Positions 1 through 10,685 of a DNA stretch of 64,000 nucleotides are shown here, piece after piece (the first letter of the stretch is position 1; every line of letters begins with the position of its first letter). Made by a program: the position numbers and the translations under genes. Origin of the DNA: Larus michahellis. Its lineage: Eukaryota; Chordata; Aves; Charadriiformes; Laridae. The notes under the pieces are model-generated. The model worked only from the letters and a program-made list of their open reading frames with translations, had not been told where the DNA came from and ran no database searches. Location of the stretch: contig NC_133900.1 in assembly GCF_964199755.1 (NCBI RefSeq), positions 81,438,666-81,502,665 of the forward strand, given 5' to 3'.

Positions 1-296
1 CAATTATTTCAGGCTATTAAATCTACCAAGTCCGCACAGTAAAGTAGCTCTTGTACTTTATAATTTAATTTTTTTCTTTTTTTTCAGTTTTTAGAATAGA
101 ATAGGGCTGGACGTAGAAACAATGAATAAAAACATTTAAAATGTTTTTGCTGAGCTATGTTGTAAATTGTATAGCGTGCCACATCCCAGCCTGCTGGGTA
201 AATCCCAGGAAAAGCGGAGGAGCCCTTTCCCCGCAGCACCCCGCGTTTCAGGAGCCGCAGAATGCCCACTCTTCTCTTTGCCCGTCTTTCCCGCAG
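1..296 (+). other. ENPP6: Last intron of ENPP6 (3' part)
   Basis: This is non-coding sequence directly upstream of the ENPP6 terminal exon. It ends in a pyrimidine-rich stretch (about 272-294) followed by the acceptor CAG at 294-296. A short open frame runs through it, but that frame is only intron read-through into the exon. The upstream ENPP6 exons are outside the window. Confidence 0.85.
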
Positions 297-511
297 ATTT
301 CCGAACCAACTTCCGAGCGCCTCCCATCAGGTCCGTGGATGTTTACAACGTCATGTGCAGCCTGGCGGGGATACAGCCGCTGCCCAACAACGGCTCCTGG
401 TCCAGGGTGGAGTGTATGCTCCGCAACGCCTCCCCCTCAGCTCCGCTCCCGGCCTGCGCCCTGGCCCTGGCTCTGCTCTCCCTCCTCGCCGAGCGCATCT
501 CTTCGCCCTGA
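297..511 (+). CDS. ENPP6: ENPP6 terminal coding exon (C-terminal 71 residues)
   Basis: This exon encodes the C-terminus of ectonucleotide pyrophosphatase/phosphodiesterase family member 6. The enzyme is a GPI-anchored choline phosphodiesterase that releases phosphocholine from glycerophosphocholine and lysophosphatidylcholine at the outer cell surface, and it marks differentiating oligodendrocytes. Recognition rests on the run [20 protein letters not shown] and on [11 protein letters not shown], which I recognise as the end of the NPP6 catalytic domain. The exon opens after acceptor CAG at 294-296 in phase 1 (the Asp codon is split) and ends with TGA at 509-511. Two N-glycosylation sequons are visible (NGS and NAS). 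A hydrophobic tail ([14 protein letters not shown]) fits a GPI-attachment signal, with the small residues just before it as candidate omega sites. Oddly, the tail is followed by six further residues, ERISSP, whereas the human protein, as I recall it, stops at the hydrophobic stretch. The catalytic residues are in upstream exons outside the window. Confidence 0.93.
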
Positions 512-1830
512 GCCCCGGACAATGTCCGTCAGTGTCACCAGCAACTCCATCCTTCTCTTTTTTTTTTTTTTTTTCCTTTTTTTGAATTTGAATAATAGCT
601 TCATTAATAGAGGACTGCCCCCCCACTCCTCCATGGTGCTCCACCAGGCCTGAATCCGACCCATCTTGCTTTTACAAGGGGTTAGGACGTGACGCCAGGT
701 TTTGGGCTGCTCTAAACACCGCCAGGAAAGTCCATGTGGCTCCTCTGGATTTACAGCACTGGCGACGAGAGCAGAATCCCAGCCGGTTGTCTGCAACATA
801 CTCTGGCGGCTGCACGTGGAGGTCTCTGAGCATCAAATGCATCTTACCCCAGCATCTTCAACGGAGAGGCTCACCCTGGCTCCTGGCACTAAGTTCAGGG
901 GTGGAGAGAGACCTCCGTGCGTTTCACTGGGTTCTTTCCGATTCACTCCTTCACCTCCAGTTCCAGCTCCAGCAGAGTCCCACCTTCTCCTCACGGTGCC
1001 AACCAACACCCGTCCATACGGACCCGTTCCTTCAAAGACCCAAGCGCTTTGCCGAGTGGTCTTGATGATGGGTGATCATAATGAGAGAGGTGGATTGGCG
1101 GGAGAGCAGCGAGAGCATCCTACTTCTCTCCTCTCGGCCTTTCCTTCTTCTTTTTCCCCAAAGTGAGCCCTGCAGTGTCTCCAGGGCCGGGCTTTCCTCA
1201 CGGACCACAGCAGGGAAGAGGGCTGGGAAAGGGGAGAGCCATAGAAATCCTCCACTTCAAAAACAGGAGGAAAGGGAAACGGCCCAGGGGTGGGGAGAAA
1301 GTAGGGCGAGGGAGCCTGGCATTTAGCATCCTCTCTGCTTTTCCTGGTGAAGATAATATCATCTGCTCAGGTTTGGGGGCTTTTTGTACCCAATTGCGCT
1401 TCTGAAGGTTTTTCAACACTTACTGCTGTTCTACCAGCCCTTGCTCTCTGCACCTCCACCCGGTGAGCAGCACTTCCCCCTTTATTCTGCAGCAGGGAGA
1501 GAGGTCTGCACTGACGGATCTCCCACTCTCTCCGTTTATCCCAGCTAAGATTTCCACCGTGGGCTACCAAGCCCAGACAAAGTTATAACGGTAAAGTTAA
1601 ATAGCAGGAGAGGATGGAGCTGTTGTCGGAGGTAATGCCTCCAGAAGTCAAGTCAAATGGATGATGTAATCCTGAAAACACCAACATGGCAGATATTAAA
1701 TCCTTGAAAAACCTGATTTTGCCCTACTCATTCACTCCAGCGTAGCCATGGATCCACCCTGGGGTGATGTTCAACACGGGGCTGGTGGCAAAGCCAGCAC
1801 CACGGTCTCTTAGCTCAGAAGATCAATTGG

Positions 1831-1850
1831 GATGGATGGATGGATGGATG
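1831..1850. repeat. (GATG)5 microsatellite
   Basis: Five perfect copies of a GATG tetranucleotide within the presumed ENPP6 3' UTR. Confidence 0.9.
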
Positions 1851-2111
1851 CCATGGTGGGTCATTTTCCATCATTAAGTGTCTACTGTGAAATAAGCTCA
1901 TCTAGAACAGGGCTGGAAGGGTCTGTCATGGTTTGGGTGGTCCTCAAACCAGGGCAGGGTCTCATCTTGAAAAGTGTCCTCTCCTCTTCGGGAGGCTGTG
2001 GCCTTTGGCAATGCCTTTGGGAGTGCTCAGTGCTTTTTCCGATATACCTCTGAACAAGGAGCTTTCCGTGACAAACTGCCTTTGGAAGGATTTAGGTCCC
2101 TGCCCATGGAA

Positions 2112-2117
2112 AATAAA
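2112..2117 (+). terminator. ENPP6: Candidate ENPP6 poly(A) signal
   Basis: A canonical AATAAA hexamer on the + strand, 1.6 kb after the ENPP6 stop. A second AATAAA lies at 2217-2222 and a third at 2834-2839. I cannot tell which is used. Confidence 0.4.
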
Positions 2118-2216
2118 CCTCTGGGACTTCTGATTCCTATGGATCCAGAGTCACGCACGGTCCAGGTGTGTGTGGTACAGTGAGTTTAAGGGTGAGTGAT
2201 TACACCGTGGAGAAAA

Positions 2217-2222
2217 AATAAA
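2217..2222 (+). terminator. ENPP6: Candidate ENPP6 poly(A) signal (alternative)
   Basis: A second AATAAA on the + strand, embedded in an A-rich stretch. It is an alternative 3' end for ENPP6. Confidence 0.4.
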
Positions 2223-2250
2223 CCAAGCACCAAATTAAACTTGACAAAAG

Positions 2251-3900
2251 ACTCCCTGTAAAGATTTATGTAATGTGTTTCTAAAGCTCAAGTGAACCAT
2301 CAAATCAATTGGGAAAAAAAAGAAAAAAGGGGGAGAAAATCAGTCTTTGTTATTAGACTGTTCGGTAGAAAAGGCAATTTAGTGCTTTCGAAGCATTTGC
2401 GGTAGCTGTAAAACAAGCACCTATTGTTCAGAGTTCCCGGTTGCTCTTTAATGGACCAGGCTCAATGAATTCACAGGAGCACATTTTTAATGGGAAAAAA
2501 AATTACCAGTGTACCGGATAACCAAATGACTAAATTACAAAGTTTTGTTTTGAAAATCACCAGGATAGGTACAGACAGCGCCTGCTCATCCCTCCGCAGC
2601 CTGCCATTGTAACCCTTACGGTGGAGCGAACCCAAGGTCCTCTTGCAGAAGAAAAGGTCCCGACGGTACAAGGGTATATTCAGATTCTCAATTGCACAAG
2701 CAGAAATCGGAAATAACAACTGGGGTCCGTTGAGTTGTTCCAGGGACGGGCCACGACACACGAAACCAACGTTGACCCCTGGGATTCCTTCGTGTGGCTC
2801 ATTAGGGTCAGTGTCCCCACACAAATACTGCAGAATAAATCTTTTAATTGCGCTACGATTTGTTCGACCCCAATGCCAGCGTTGTGGTTGCGGCGATACA
2901 CCTCAAAAGATACTTGAACTGCAAAAGGGAAATTTGACGGTAGACCTACAAGAAGCTCATTAGCTTCAGGAGAACTCCAGCTGATTATTTTTCGAGAAGT
3001 GCACCGTTCTTCCTCGGAAATGTTGTACCTCTGAACAGTTCGCATTCTCATTCAAAAATCAAGTGTCTTGACTCTAGCCTATTTTTCTGTATACTATGCA
3101 ACGGGGGTGGGTGTATTTTAAAACCTATTTCTGAATGGTGTTTTTGTACAATGACTGATTGTGAATGAGTGAATAATTCTAAGAATGCTGTTAGGAAAAA
3201 AAATTATGCATCTTTTTGTAAATACTGTAAGATTTTTTTAAAAAAAAAACCCCACACCTCCACTGTAACACCTTGCCTTTCTTGTTTGATTGCTGCATCA
3301 AAGTGTGATAAACAGTGTTTGAAGCTTGTGCTGATTAATCATCAGAAAGATGAATGATAACATTGTTTAGAAATGGCAAAGTTGTCAGCATGCAAATTAG
3401 GGACATTAAATACGTCACACGACACACTGCAGCTTGTATACGCGGTCCTTTTTTCCAGATGTATTTCAAGATTTAACCTTCAGAACACCCATCCAGGGGT
3501 GTGTAATTCATTCACAGTAGCAAACGGACGTGACGAAGGAGTTTTGCCCTCCTAAGAAGAGAGGTGAGCCCTGGATGCTCTCTCCAGCCCCGCTTCTCCA
3601 AGCCCACCATGGTACCATCGCATCAGCTGCTGGCACAAACTCAGGTGCATGGTCGCTGGGACCAGGGTTACGTTGGTTTGGGCTTTCCGGAGCCCTCACG
3701 GTACACCCCACTGCTCAGCAGGGGCTGGTGCAAATGGCATCGAGACCTCCAGAACCAACAGCAAGGGCCTCAAGGACAAGGGTCCTCACTCCCGCTTTAA
3801 GCTCCAGAAACCAACAACAATGTTCATGGAACGAACGGATCTCATAGAAATATGTCTCCAAACCTACTCCGTGGAATTAATCATAATCTGTTTTATCACA
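2251..3900. other. Intergenic segment with a CpG-retaining core
   Basis: No recognisable gene. Between about 2581 and 3060 the base composition is moderate, but I count about 23 CpG in 480 bp, far more than is usual for bulk vertebrate DNA of this composition. Two overlapping open frames of about 120 codons run on the - strand (2471-2824 and 2680-3051), and neither translation resembles a family I know. The rest (3060-3900) is plain AT-rich to mixed sequence. It could be an exapted regulatory element, a distal part of the ENPP6 3' UTR (an AATAAA lies at 2834-2839) or an old insertion. Confidence 0.4.
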
Positions 3901-3907
3901 GATACGT

Positions 3908-4765
3908 AGAATCATAGAATGGTTTGGGCTGGAAGGGACCTTAAAGACCATCAAGTCCAACCCCCCCTGCCCTGGGCAGGGACACCTCCCACCAGCCCAG
4001 GTTGCTCCAAGCCCCGTCCAGCCTGGCCTTGAACCCCTCCAGGGATGGGGCTTCCACCACCTCTCTGGGCAACCTGAGGCACCACTCAGAGTAAAGAATT
4101 TCTTCCTTATATCTCATCGAAATCTTCCCTCTTCCAGTTTAAAACTGTTACTCCCCATCCCATGGCTCCCCTCCCTGATCCAGAGTCCCTCCCCAGCTTT
4201 CCTGGAGCCCCTTTAGGGACTGGAAGGGGCTCTAAGGTCTCCCTGGAGCCTTCTCTTCTCCAGGCTGAACCCCCCCAGCTCTCTCAGCCTGTCCCCACAG
4301 CAGAGGGGCTCCAGCCCTCCCAGCATCTCCGGGGCCTCCTCTGGCCCCGCTCCAACAGCTCCGTGTCCTTCTGCTGTTGGTGCCCCAGAGCTGGAGGCAG
4401 CACTGCAGGGGGGTTTCACAGAGCGGAGCAGAGGGGCAGAATCCCCCCCTCGCCCTGCTGCCCACGCTGCTGGGGATGCAGCCCAGGCTGCGGGGGGTTC
4501 CTGGGCTGTGAGCGCACGTTGCCGGCTCACGTCCAGCTTTTCACCCCTCAGCACCCCCAAGTCCTTCTCGGCAGGGCTGCTCTCCATCCCTCCATCCCCA
4601 GCCTGTGCTGATACCGGGGGTTGTCCCGACCCAGGGGCAGGACCCTGCACTTGGCCTTGTTGGACCTCATGAGGTTCCCATGGTCCCACTTCTCCAGCCT
4701 GCCCAGGTCCCTCTGGATGGCATCCGGTCCCTCGGGCCTGTCACCGCACCGCTCCGCCGGGTGCC
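3908..4765 (-). mobile_element. CR1 LINE fragment, 5'-truncated (about 0.86 kb)
   Basis: On the + strand the copy opens with the reverse complement of the CR1 3' end (AGAATCATAGAATGGTTTGG), followed by the GGGACCTTAAAGACCATC block. It runs back into the degenerate C-terminal part of the reverse-transcriptase ORF: the reverse strand still gives AEKDLGVL and LRELGGFSLEKRRL in different frames. Frameshifts and stops make it inactive. It is closely related to the opposite-strand copy at 12556-13412. Confidence 0.93.
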
Positions 4766-4954
4766 ATCCGAAGGCGCGGGCTCCCAGCGGGGGAACCCCC
4801 CCCTTTCACGGGGGACGGTGACCGCGGGGACCCCGCGGGCGGCCCCGGCCCGGCAGCGCCCCCTGCCGGCGCGGCGCGGCGCAGGCAGCCGCAGGGTGGG
4901 TCTGAGCCGCTCCCCCCGCGCCCCGTTCCCGAGCAGGGCAGGGGAGAAAAATCA
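4766..4954. other. GC- and CpG-rich spacer between two CR1 pieces
   Basis: Very GC-rich sequence with many CpG and repeated CCGG, GCGC and CGCGG words, ending at an adjacent CR1 tail. There is no recognisable gene. It may be the edge of a small CpG island or simply GC-rich flanking DNA. Confidence 0.4.
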
Positions 4955-5065
4955 GGGAATCACAGAATGGTTCGGGTTGGAAGGGACCTTAAAGACCATC
5001 CAGTTCCATCCCCTCGCCATGGGCAGGGACACCTCCCACCAGACCAGGCTGCTCAGGGCCCCAGA
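4955..5065 (-). mobile_element. CR1 LINE 3' tail fragment (about 0.1 kb)
   Basis: The + strand reads the reverse complement of the CR1 3' end (AATCACAGAATGGTTCGGGT), followed by GGAAGGGACCTTAAAGACCATC and the GGGACACCTCCCACCAGACC block. It is truncated about 110 bp in. Confidence 0.92.
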
Positions 5066-6510
5066 TTCGCCCTTCATGCCAAAAAACGGGCTGGGGTGGA
5101 AGAAATCAGTAAATTTTAGATGAGAGGATTGTAGCGAGCAAAGTAAGAATTGGGATTTTTCTTTCCTTCCGTGTTTCTCATTGGATTTCTTTCTCGTTCT
5201 CCCCTTTAATTCTCTTTCTGTCACCCTTTATGGCTTATTCCCCCTCACACACCACCGGGACCTGCCCCCCCCCCCCCCCGCCAAACCCAATAACCTCCCT
5301 GTAGTTTCCTGGGTGAGCCCCCTGCCCTGCCTCCTGCCTGCTTCTGCCCTCCTTTCAGGAGGGGGATGAGAAGGATGAGCGTCCTCGGAGAGGCCTGGGT
5401 GTCTACATGGCCCTTAATAAACCGTGAGAGGAACCAGCTGGGTGCACTTCCAAACGCAGAGGGCTTGGGCTGCATCCAGAGCTGCTTTTGTTGCTATTAA
5501 AGCCTGAGCCCACAAAATACGTACAGGAGAGAGGGGAGCAGGGAGCGGCAGCGGTGGTGACATTACTCGTTCTCGCTTCTAGGTTAACGCGGCACCCTCC
5601 GTTTGGGCCGTGATGCTCAGGAGGACTCTGAGCCTTCAGCAGCTCTGATTAAAGCAATAAAAGACAGCAAGGAAACAGCGAGGAGGGCTGAGGTGGGGGA
5701 AACGTGGTGCCCACCTCCCATACCAGCATGGATCAGCGTTTATCCGAGCTCCGGGGAGCTCGTTTCGTTCCTCCCTCGGCCGCAGCAAACACGGCATTTT
5801 ACTATCAGGATTGTAGCAGCTTTTGGGAGCGAGGGGCTCCGGTGTGTGCTCAGGAGCTGCCCCTGTGTCCCGCACGGAGGGGTCAGAGCCACCAAACACC
5901 AGCATCCTCCCCCCGGCACGGCGCGGGCATCTCCCGCATGGCCGATTTCCTGCGATTGCGAGAGCGGGCATTGACGGCTCTTGAGCAGCCTTCTGTTCTT
6001 CTCGACAAATCAATGATACATTAAAACATTACTCAGCACTTATATATACACATATATCGCTTGGTGAATATTAATTAAGGCTCAAAAATTGCCTGGAAAC
6101 ACCGGCATTCCTTCCTTGCTGGATAGAAAAAGGGAGGCCAAGGTGGCACCAGCGGTCGCAAAGGCTGTGGAGCACGGGCAGGGTTTGTGGGGAGGTGGAT
6201 CAGCCACCGGGCTGCCTCCGTGCAAGGGCTTCAGCTGTGTAAATGGATATAACCGGGCCACGTGTCCATAACAGGCAGCTTTAGCCTTTCTCCGGTGGTC
6301 CAATGTGCTGCTCATCCAGTGCATCAGCAATCATGGCTTTGTGCTCCCCTCTTCAGGTTAGTCTTGTCCCCGTTGCCCATGGCCGTACTCAGGAGGGGGC
6401 TGCTCCTGATTTCTGAGAGGAGCCTCCCACCTTATACATGACCCCCGGGCAGAAGGAGGCCCTGGAAAATTCAGAATTGTTTTTTTTTAAGTGCTTATTT
6501 GCCTGCCTGT
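5066..6510. other. Intergenic, no gene seen
   Basis: Mixed-composition unique-looking sequence. It contains a C-run at about 5263-5279 and nothing else that I can name. The short open frames on both strands have no family resemblance. Confidence 0.6.
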
Positions 6511-6564
6511 ATATCCATCCATCCATCCATCCCTCCCTCCCTCCACCCACCTATCCATCCATCT
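6511..6564. repeat. (ATCC)n/(CTCC)n microsatellite
   Basis: A tetranucleotide tract of ATCC units, interrupted by CTCC units and a CACC stretch. It directly abuts a CR1 tail. Confidence 0.85.
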
Positions 6565-6655
6565 AGTGGGAGGTGTCCCTGCCCATGGCAGGGAGTTGGA
6601 ACTAGATGATCTTTAAGATCCCTTCCAACCCGAACCCTTCTATGATTCTATGATC
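6565..6655 (+). mobile_element. CR1 LINE 3' tail fragment (about 90 bp)
   Basis: It reads GTGGGAGGTGTCCCTGCCC, then AACTAGATGATCTTTAAGAT and CCCTTCCAACCCGAACC, and ends TTCTATGATTCTATGAT. This is the sense 3' end of CR1 with its terminal octamer repeats. Confidence 0.93.
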
Positions 6656-7791
6656 TAGCTGTAAATCTCTCCCTTGCTACTCCTTCCATGTCTTCCCCCT
6701 ACTGGTGGGGCTTTTGGGGGCAAGACTTTGTTCCTGTGTCTGCCAGAGTAGGTAGCACCCTGGTTTTCATCTTGCAGCTCCCTGACTGTCCCCAAGGATC
6801 CCGGGGGTGGGAGAGGGACAACCCTGGCTGGCCACGTCCCGCACCTTGCACAAATCTCGGCTGAGAAGATGCTGTAAGAGAGAGGGAAAGCACCCCTTGC
6901 CCAGCCATGGAGGGCTTCTCCAAGCATGGATATTAATAAGGAAATCACTTTCGGCTTAAAAATAAGGTTTTAAAGCAGCCTTTCCATGGCAGCTGCGAAG
7001 CAGGGCAAAAAAAAAAAAAAAGCTTAATATTTTTTAAGGTGGGGTTCAAGCAGTTTATGAGCTGGATTATACAACCTGCTCGCTTACACGGCTGCAGGGG
7101 CTGGGTGGGATGACCCGGAGCATCCCCCTCCTGCCCTAACATCAAATGTTTCCTTATAAGAATAGTTTTGACAAAGAAAAATAACTTTTTTTCCCCCCTT
7201 TAAACCAAATAAACTTGAGAGACCCCTGAGCTTTCTTTGCGTTTCATACAGCCTCTCTCCGCAAGAACAAATGGGGTGAACAAACCCAAGTCCCACTGAC
7301 AAGGAGACACTTGATACCCGTGATGTGGGGACCTTCCCAGCGAAAGACAGACGCTGTTTCACGCAGAAATAGCTGAACGCAGCCTGGAAAGGCCCAGCAA
7401 TTAATCACGCATTTGAAGAAATACAACGGAGTCACAGAGGCTGAATTTTAAACGCTTGCCGCTCCAGTTCGGACAGTGACAAATGAAGGCCCATACAAAA
7501 GCAGGTGTGGCTCTCGACAAAGCCCTCTGAGGGCAATTAAAAATGGGAAACCAGCTGGTAAGTGTGCAGATGTGACAGCCGGAGCAGCTTAAGGAATGCA
7601 GACAAAGGAGGAGGACGGAGGAATTGACGGTGAAGGAGCTGAAGCGAATGAAACAGGACCTGCTCTCCGAAGGGGGCTGCTCCGTGCCAGGTGAAGCGTC
7701 TTGGCGTGTGTGATGGGCAAAGCTGTGACAGCCACGTGTCCCCCCTGCCCTGGGGAACTGCCCGGCGCCTGCCACCGACGGGGTCCTCTCC
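6656..7791. other. Intergenic, no gene seen
   Basis: No repeats that I recognise and no credible exon. Short A- and T-runs occur (about 7007-7021 and 7186-7198). It ends at the solo LTR. Confidence 0.6.
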
Positions 7792-8365
7792 TGGCTTCAG
7801 CTGGGGTAGGGTTAGTTTTATTTTCTAGCGGTTGCTGTGTTTTCAGATTTGGTATGAAAAGAATGTCAATAATGCATATTGTTTTAGTTGTTGCTAAGCG
7901 ATGTTTATACTAATCAAGTAATTTTTTTTTTTTCAGCTTCCCATAGAAGCTGAGAGGGAGCATGGACAGACAGAAAAACGGAATGGCCAATGGAATATTC
8001 CGTATCACAGACGTCACACTCGGCATAGAAACGGGGGTTGGATGGGGCGGGGAGATCCGCAGTCTCTGCTCGGGTCAGGCTGGGCAACCAATTCACCAGG
8101 CACTGAGAGTGACTTGCGTCTTGTGTCCTCTTTTACCATTATTATTACTATTATTATTATTAGTAGTAGTAGTAGTAGTGGTGGTGGTGGTGGTGGTGGT
8201 GGTGGTGGTTTTTTCCATTATTGTTCTCTTAAACTGTCTTTATCTCAACCCATGAGGGTTTTTTTCCCCATTCCCCCACTTTTCTCCCTCTTCTCACTAC
8301 CCTTCGAGGGGAGGAAGGGGGGTGAGCGAGAAGTCCTAGTTGCTGGCTGGGGTCAAAGCACGACA
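7792..8365 (+). mobile_element. Solo LTR of an avian ERVL-type endogenous retrovirus
   Basis: The segment starts TGGCTTCAGCTGGGGTAGGG, contains the blocks TTTTAGTTGTTGCTAAGCGATG and TCTTAAACTGTCTTTATCTC (written here with the second block split from the CAACCCA that follows), and ends GGCTGGGGTCAAAGCACGACA. I know these as parts of a common avian ERVL-class LTR. It has TG...CA ends. The flanking 5-mers (TCTCC at 7787-7791, GCTCC at 8366-8370) match at four of five positions, consistent with a decayed 5-bp target duplication. No internal retroviral genes are present on either side, so it is a recombined solo LTR. Its internal ATT-rich part has expanded into the microsatellite at 8138-8209. Confidence 0.85.
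8138..8209. repeat. Compound (ATT)n(AGT)n(GGT)n microsatellite inside the LTR
   Basis: Three consecutive trinucleotide arrays, ATT, then TAG, then TGG/GGT, about 70 bp in all. They lie where related LTRs carry a simple ATT stretch. The step-wise change of one base per block suggests successive slippage and point mutation. Confidence 0.9.
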
Positions 8366-10255
8366 GCTCCAAATAAAGCCCCACCAAAAGACCACACGAC
8401 CTACAGCAGCTCCTGCCCTACACGTCCCACAGCGTCCCCGGCACCGGGGGGTGAGCTGTATTCGGGGGTGTCTGAAGCTGATGGCGTGGGCACCTCTGAA
8501 AATGCCTGTGAACCCCGTGATGGGAAAAGCAGGGGGCTATCGACAACGGATTTTCCCAAATCAGCTCCAACGAGAGCCAGATCTGCTCTGATCCAACAGG
8601 CAACATCCAGCCAGGTTTCACATACTTCATCCTTCCCCAGCAGTTCACCATCTCCAGCGTTCACTGTCCTGAATCAGCCGAAAAAACGGTACTTTTTCCC
8701 ATTGAAAACACATAAATTAATTCAGATACCAGCCAAATTATGAAGGATTTGTAATGTGCCATTAGGGTTACCATTAAGGAAGTGTTAGCAGATTTATAAA
8801 TGGTGCCACGCAAACAAACTATGAAACAGCATAAGCCGGAGCTCGTCATCCCGTTTGAAAAAGGATGCCACAATTTCTCCGTCCTGTTCCTCCCACATTT
8901 GCTCCTAGCCTGCCTCCCTCCACACATCCAGGTATCACCGGGACAGCATTTTGTAGAAGTTACCTTCTACCAAAGCGCAGGCTGGGGACTGGTCCCGTTT
9001 GCCCCGTCAAAGTCTCTTCTTCCCAAGTAATTTGTTGATACAAATCTCTTTCCCGCTGTGAATTACACGGACTGTTTCTCAGAAAAAGCCGTGGGCGCAG
9101 ATCGCTACGGACAACTCGCTTGGTTTTGCTCCCCACTCGTCCATAGGAAAGGATTCCTTCCACTAACGTTAAGCTTTGGGATACGATAATCCTCCCGGGA
9201 AGCTGAGCACCAACAGTCTTTCGTTTGAGGCTGCTGATAGAGTGGGACAAGCTCTTCACCAGCTGTTACAGTTTGAGGAACCCACAACAATTTGTTGTCA
9301 TTTAGACAATTATTCTATCACCTGATGACCCCTTCGGGAGGACGGGAAGGGCTCAGGGCTCCAGCACCGGGGCGAGGAGTTCTCAGGATGGCAGCCATCA
9401 TGGGAGAGAGACAATTCCTCAGCAGACTTTCTGATTTATATTGAACGTGACGTTCATGGTATGAAATAACCCTGTTGGCAGCTTGGGTCAAGTGCCCGGG
9501 TCTCGCTCCTCTTCATCCCCGCACCTGGCAAGGCTCGAACACACTGGGACCTCGACTCCCACATAGCCTAGCTGGCTATAAACAAATATTTTCACCAATT
9601 CAGACACCAGAGTCTTCTAAAAATGCAGTTTTCCCAAGCACTAGAAGAGAAATTAGTCCTGTGTCCCTCAAACCAGGACACCAGCTTCCACCTCTAAATA
9701 AAAAGAAAAAAAACCTCCAGCGAGGAGCTTCTCGGCCCCTTTGCTGTCTCTGTGAAACTGAACATGGAAGATGCTTATTTCTTGAAAAAAAATTCTTATT
9801 TTTGTTGGCCCTAATTCCAGCATGGTGTTGATGAAGGACAGGAATTTTTCCATGTAAGAGGAGTTCTCTTGCTGCGTCCACCCCCGACACTGTCCCCGAC
9901 GTTTCTGCCTAGCGTGGATAGTGGCAGCCCAAGCTGTGCCGTCCCAGCCAGCGGGCCAAAAAATAAGGCAGGTGGGCGGCTTTGAAACACAGAGACCCCA
10001 TTTGGCCAAAAACCCTGCGAGGGTGGGAAGAAGGAGACAACCCGAGAGAGCCACGATCCCGGTCTCAGCGCTTTTCATCTCTTGGAAGGGACGGGAACGG
10101 GCTGGTTTGGAGCTGGCAGTAGGTAAGCAAAGAGAAGATGTCAGATGATTCTCATACAATGATTTTAAACAGGTCTGCATCCCCCCCCCCAGTTCCTCGT
10201 GACAACCACAGCTAGAAACAGAGACGCTTCCAAGTGACGTTGAAAAGGTTTCATG
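8366..10255. other. Intergenic, no gene seen
   Basis: Mixed sequence with short A-runs near 9700-9715 and 9785-9793 and a C-run at about 10180-10190. Open frames on both strands (for example 9668-10303 on the - strand) show no domain or codon pattern that I can recognise. Confidence 0.6.
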
Positions 10256-10685
10256 TACAGAATCGCAGAATGGCGGGGGTTGGAAGGGACCTCTGGAGAT
10301 CATCTAGTCCAACCCCCTGCCAGAGCAGGGTCACCCAGAGCAGGTGGCACAGGAACGCGTCCAGGCGGGTTTGGAATGTCTCCAGAGATGGAGACTCCAC
10401 CACCTCTCCGGGCAGCCTGTGCCAGGGCTCTGCCACCCTCAAAGGAAAGAAGTTCCTCCCCATGTTGAGGTGGAACTTCCTATGGTCAAGTTTGTGCCCG
10501 TTACCTCTTGGACTGTCGCTGGGCACCACTGAAAAGAGCCTGGCCCCATCCTCCTGACACCCACCCTTTCAGTATTTATAAGCGTTGATAAGATCCCCCC
10601 TCAGCCGTCTTTCTTCCACACTGAAAAGACCCAAATCCCTCAGCCTTTCTTCATAAGAGAGGTGTTCCAGTCCCCTCATCATTTA
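10256..10685 (-). mobile_element. CR1 LINE fragment (about 0.43 kb)
   Basis: The + strand reads AGAATCGCAGAATGGCGGGG, then GGACCTCTGGAGATCATCTA and GTCCAACCCC. It continues through the ACCTCTTGGACTGTCGCTGG and GATAAGATCCCCCCTCAGCC blocks typical of avian CR1 3' regions. It belongs to the same subfamily as the copy at 25523-25838, which differs from the subfamily of the 3.9-kb and 12.6-kb copies. Confidence 0.93.

Larger units (their letters stand above)
512..2250 (+). other. ENPP6: Probable ENPP6 3' UTR
   Basis: This stretch follows the ENPP6 stop and has no credible coding frame. It begins GC-rich, carries a T-run at about 560-576, and contains candidate poly(A) signals at 1695-1700 (ATTAAA), 2112-2117 and 2217-2222 (both AATAAA). 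A GATG tetranucleotide tract sits at 1831-1850. The end of the UTR is not fixed by the sequence. The two AATAAA hexamers near 2.1-2.2 kb are the basis for the boundary given here. Confidence 0.5.

Noticed and set aside
167..296. Met-initiated frame upstream of the ENPP6 terminal exon
   Set aside because: Intronic read-through before a clear CAG acceptor.
4162..4689. Open frames on both strands near 4.2-4.7 kb and 12.8-13.2 kb
   Set aside because: They lie in CR1 fragments; frameshifted remnants of reverse transcriptase, not genes.
8042..8743. 233-codon open frame across the LTR with Ser and Gly runs
   Set aside because: The runs come from the trinucleotide microsatellite; it continues out of the LTR without any recognisable domain.
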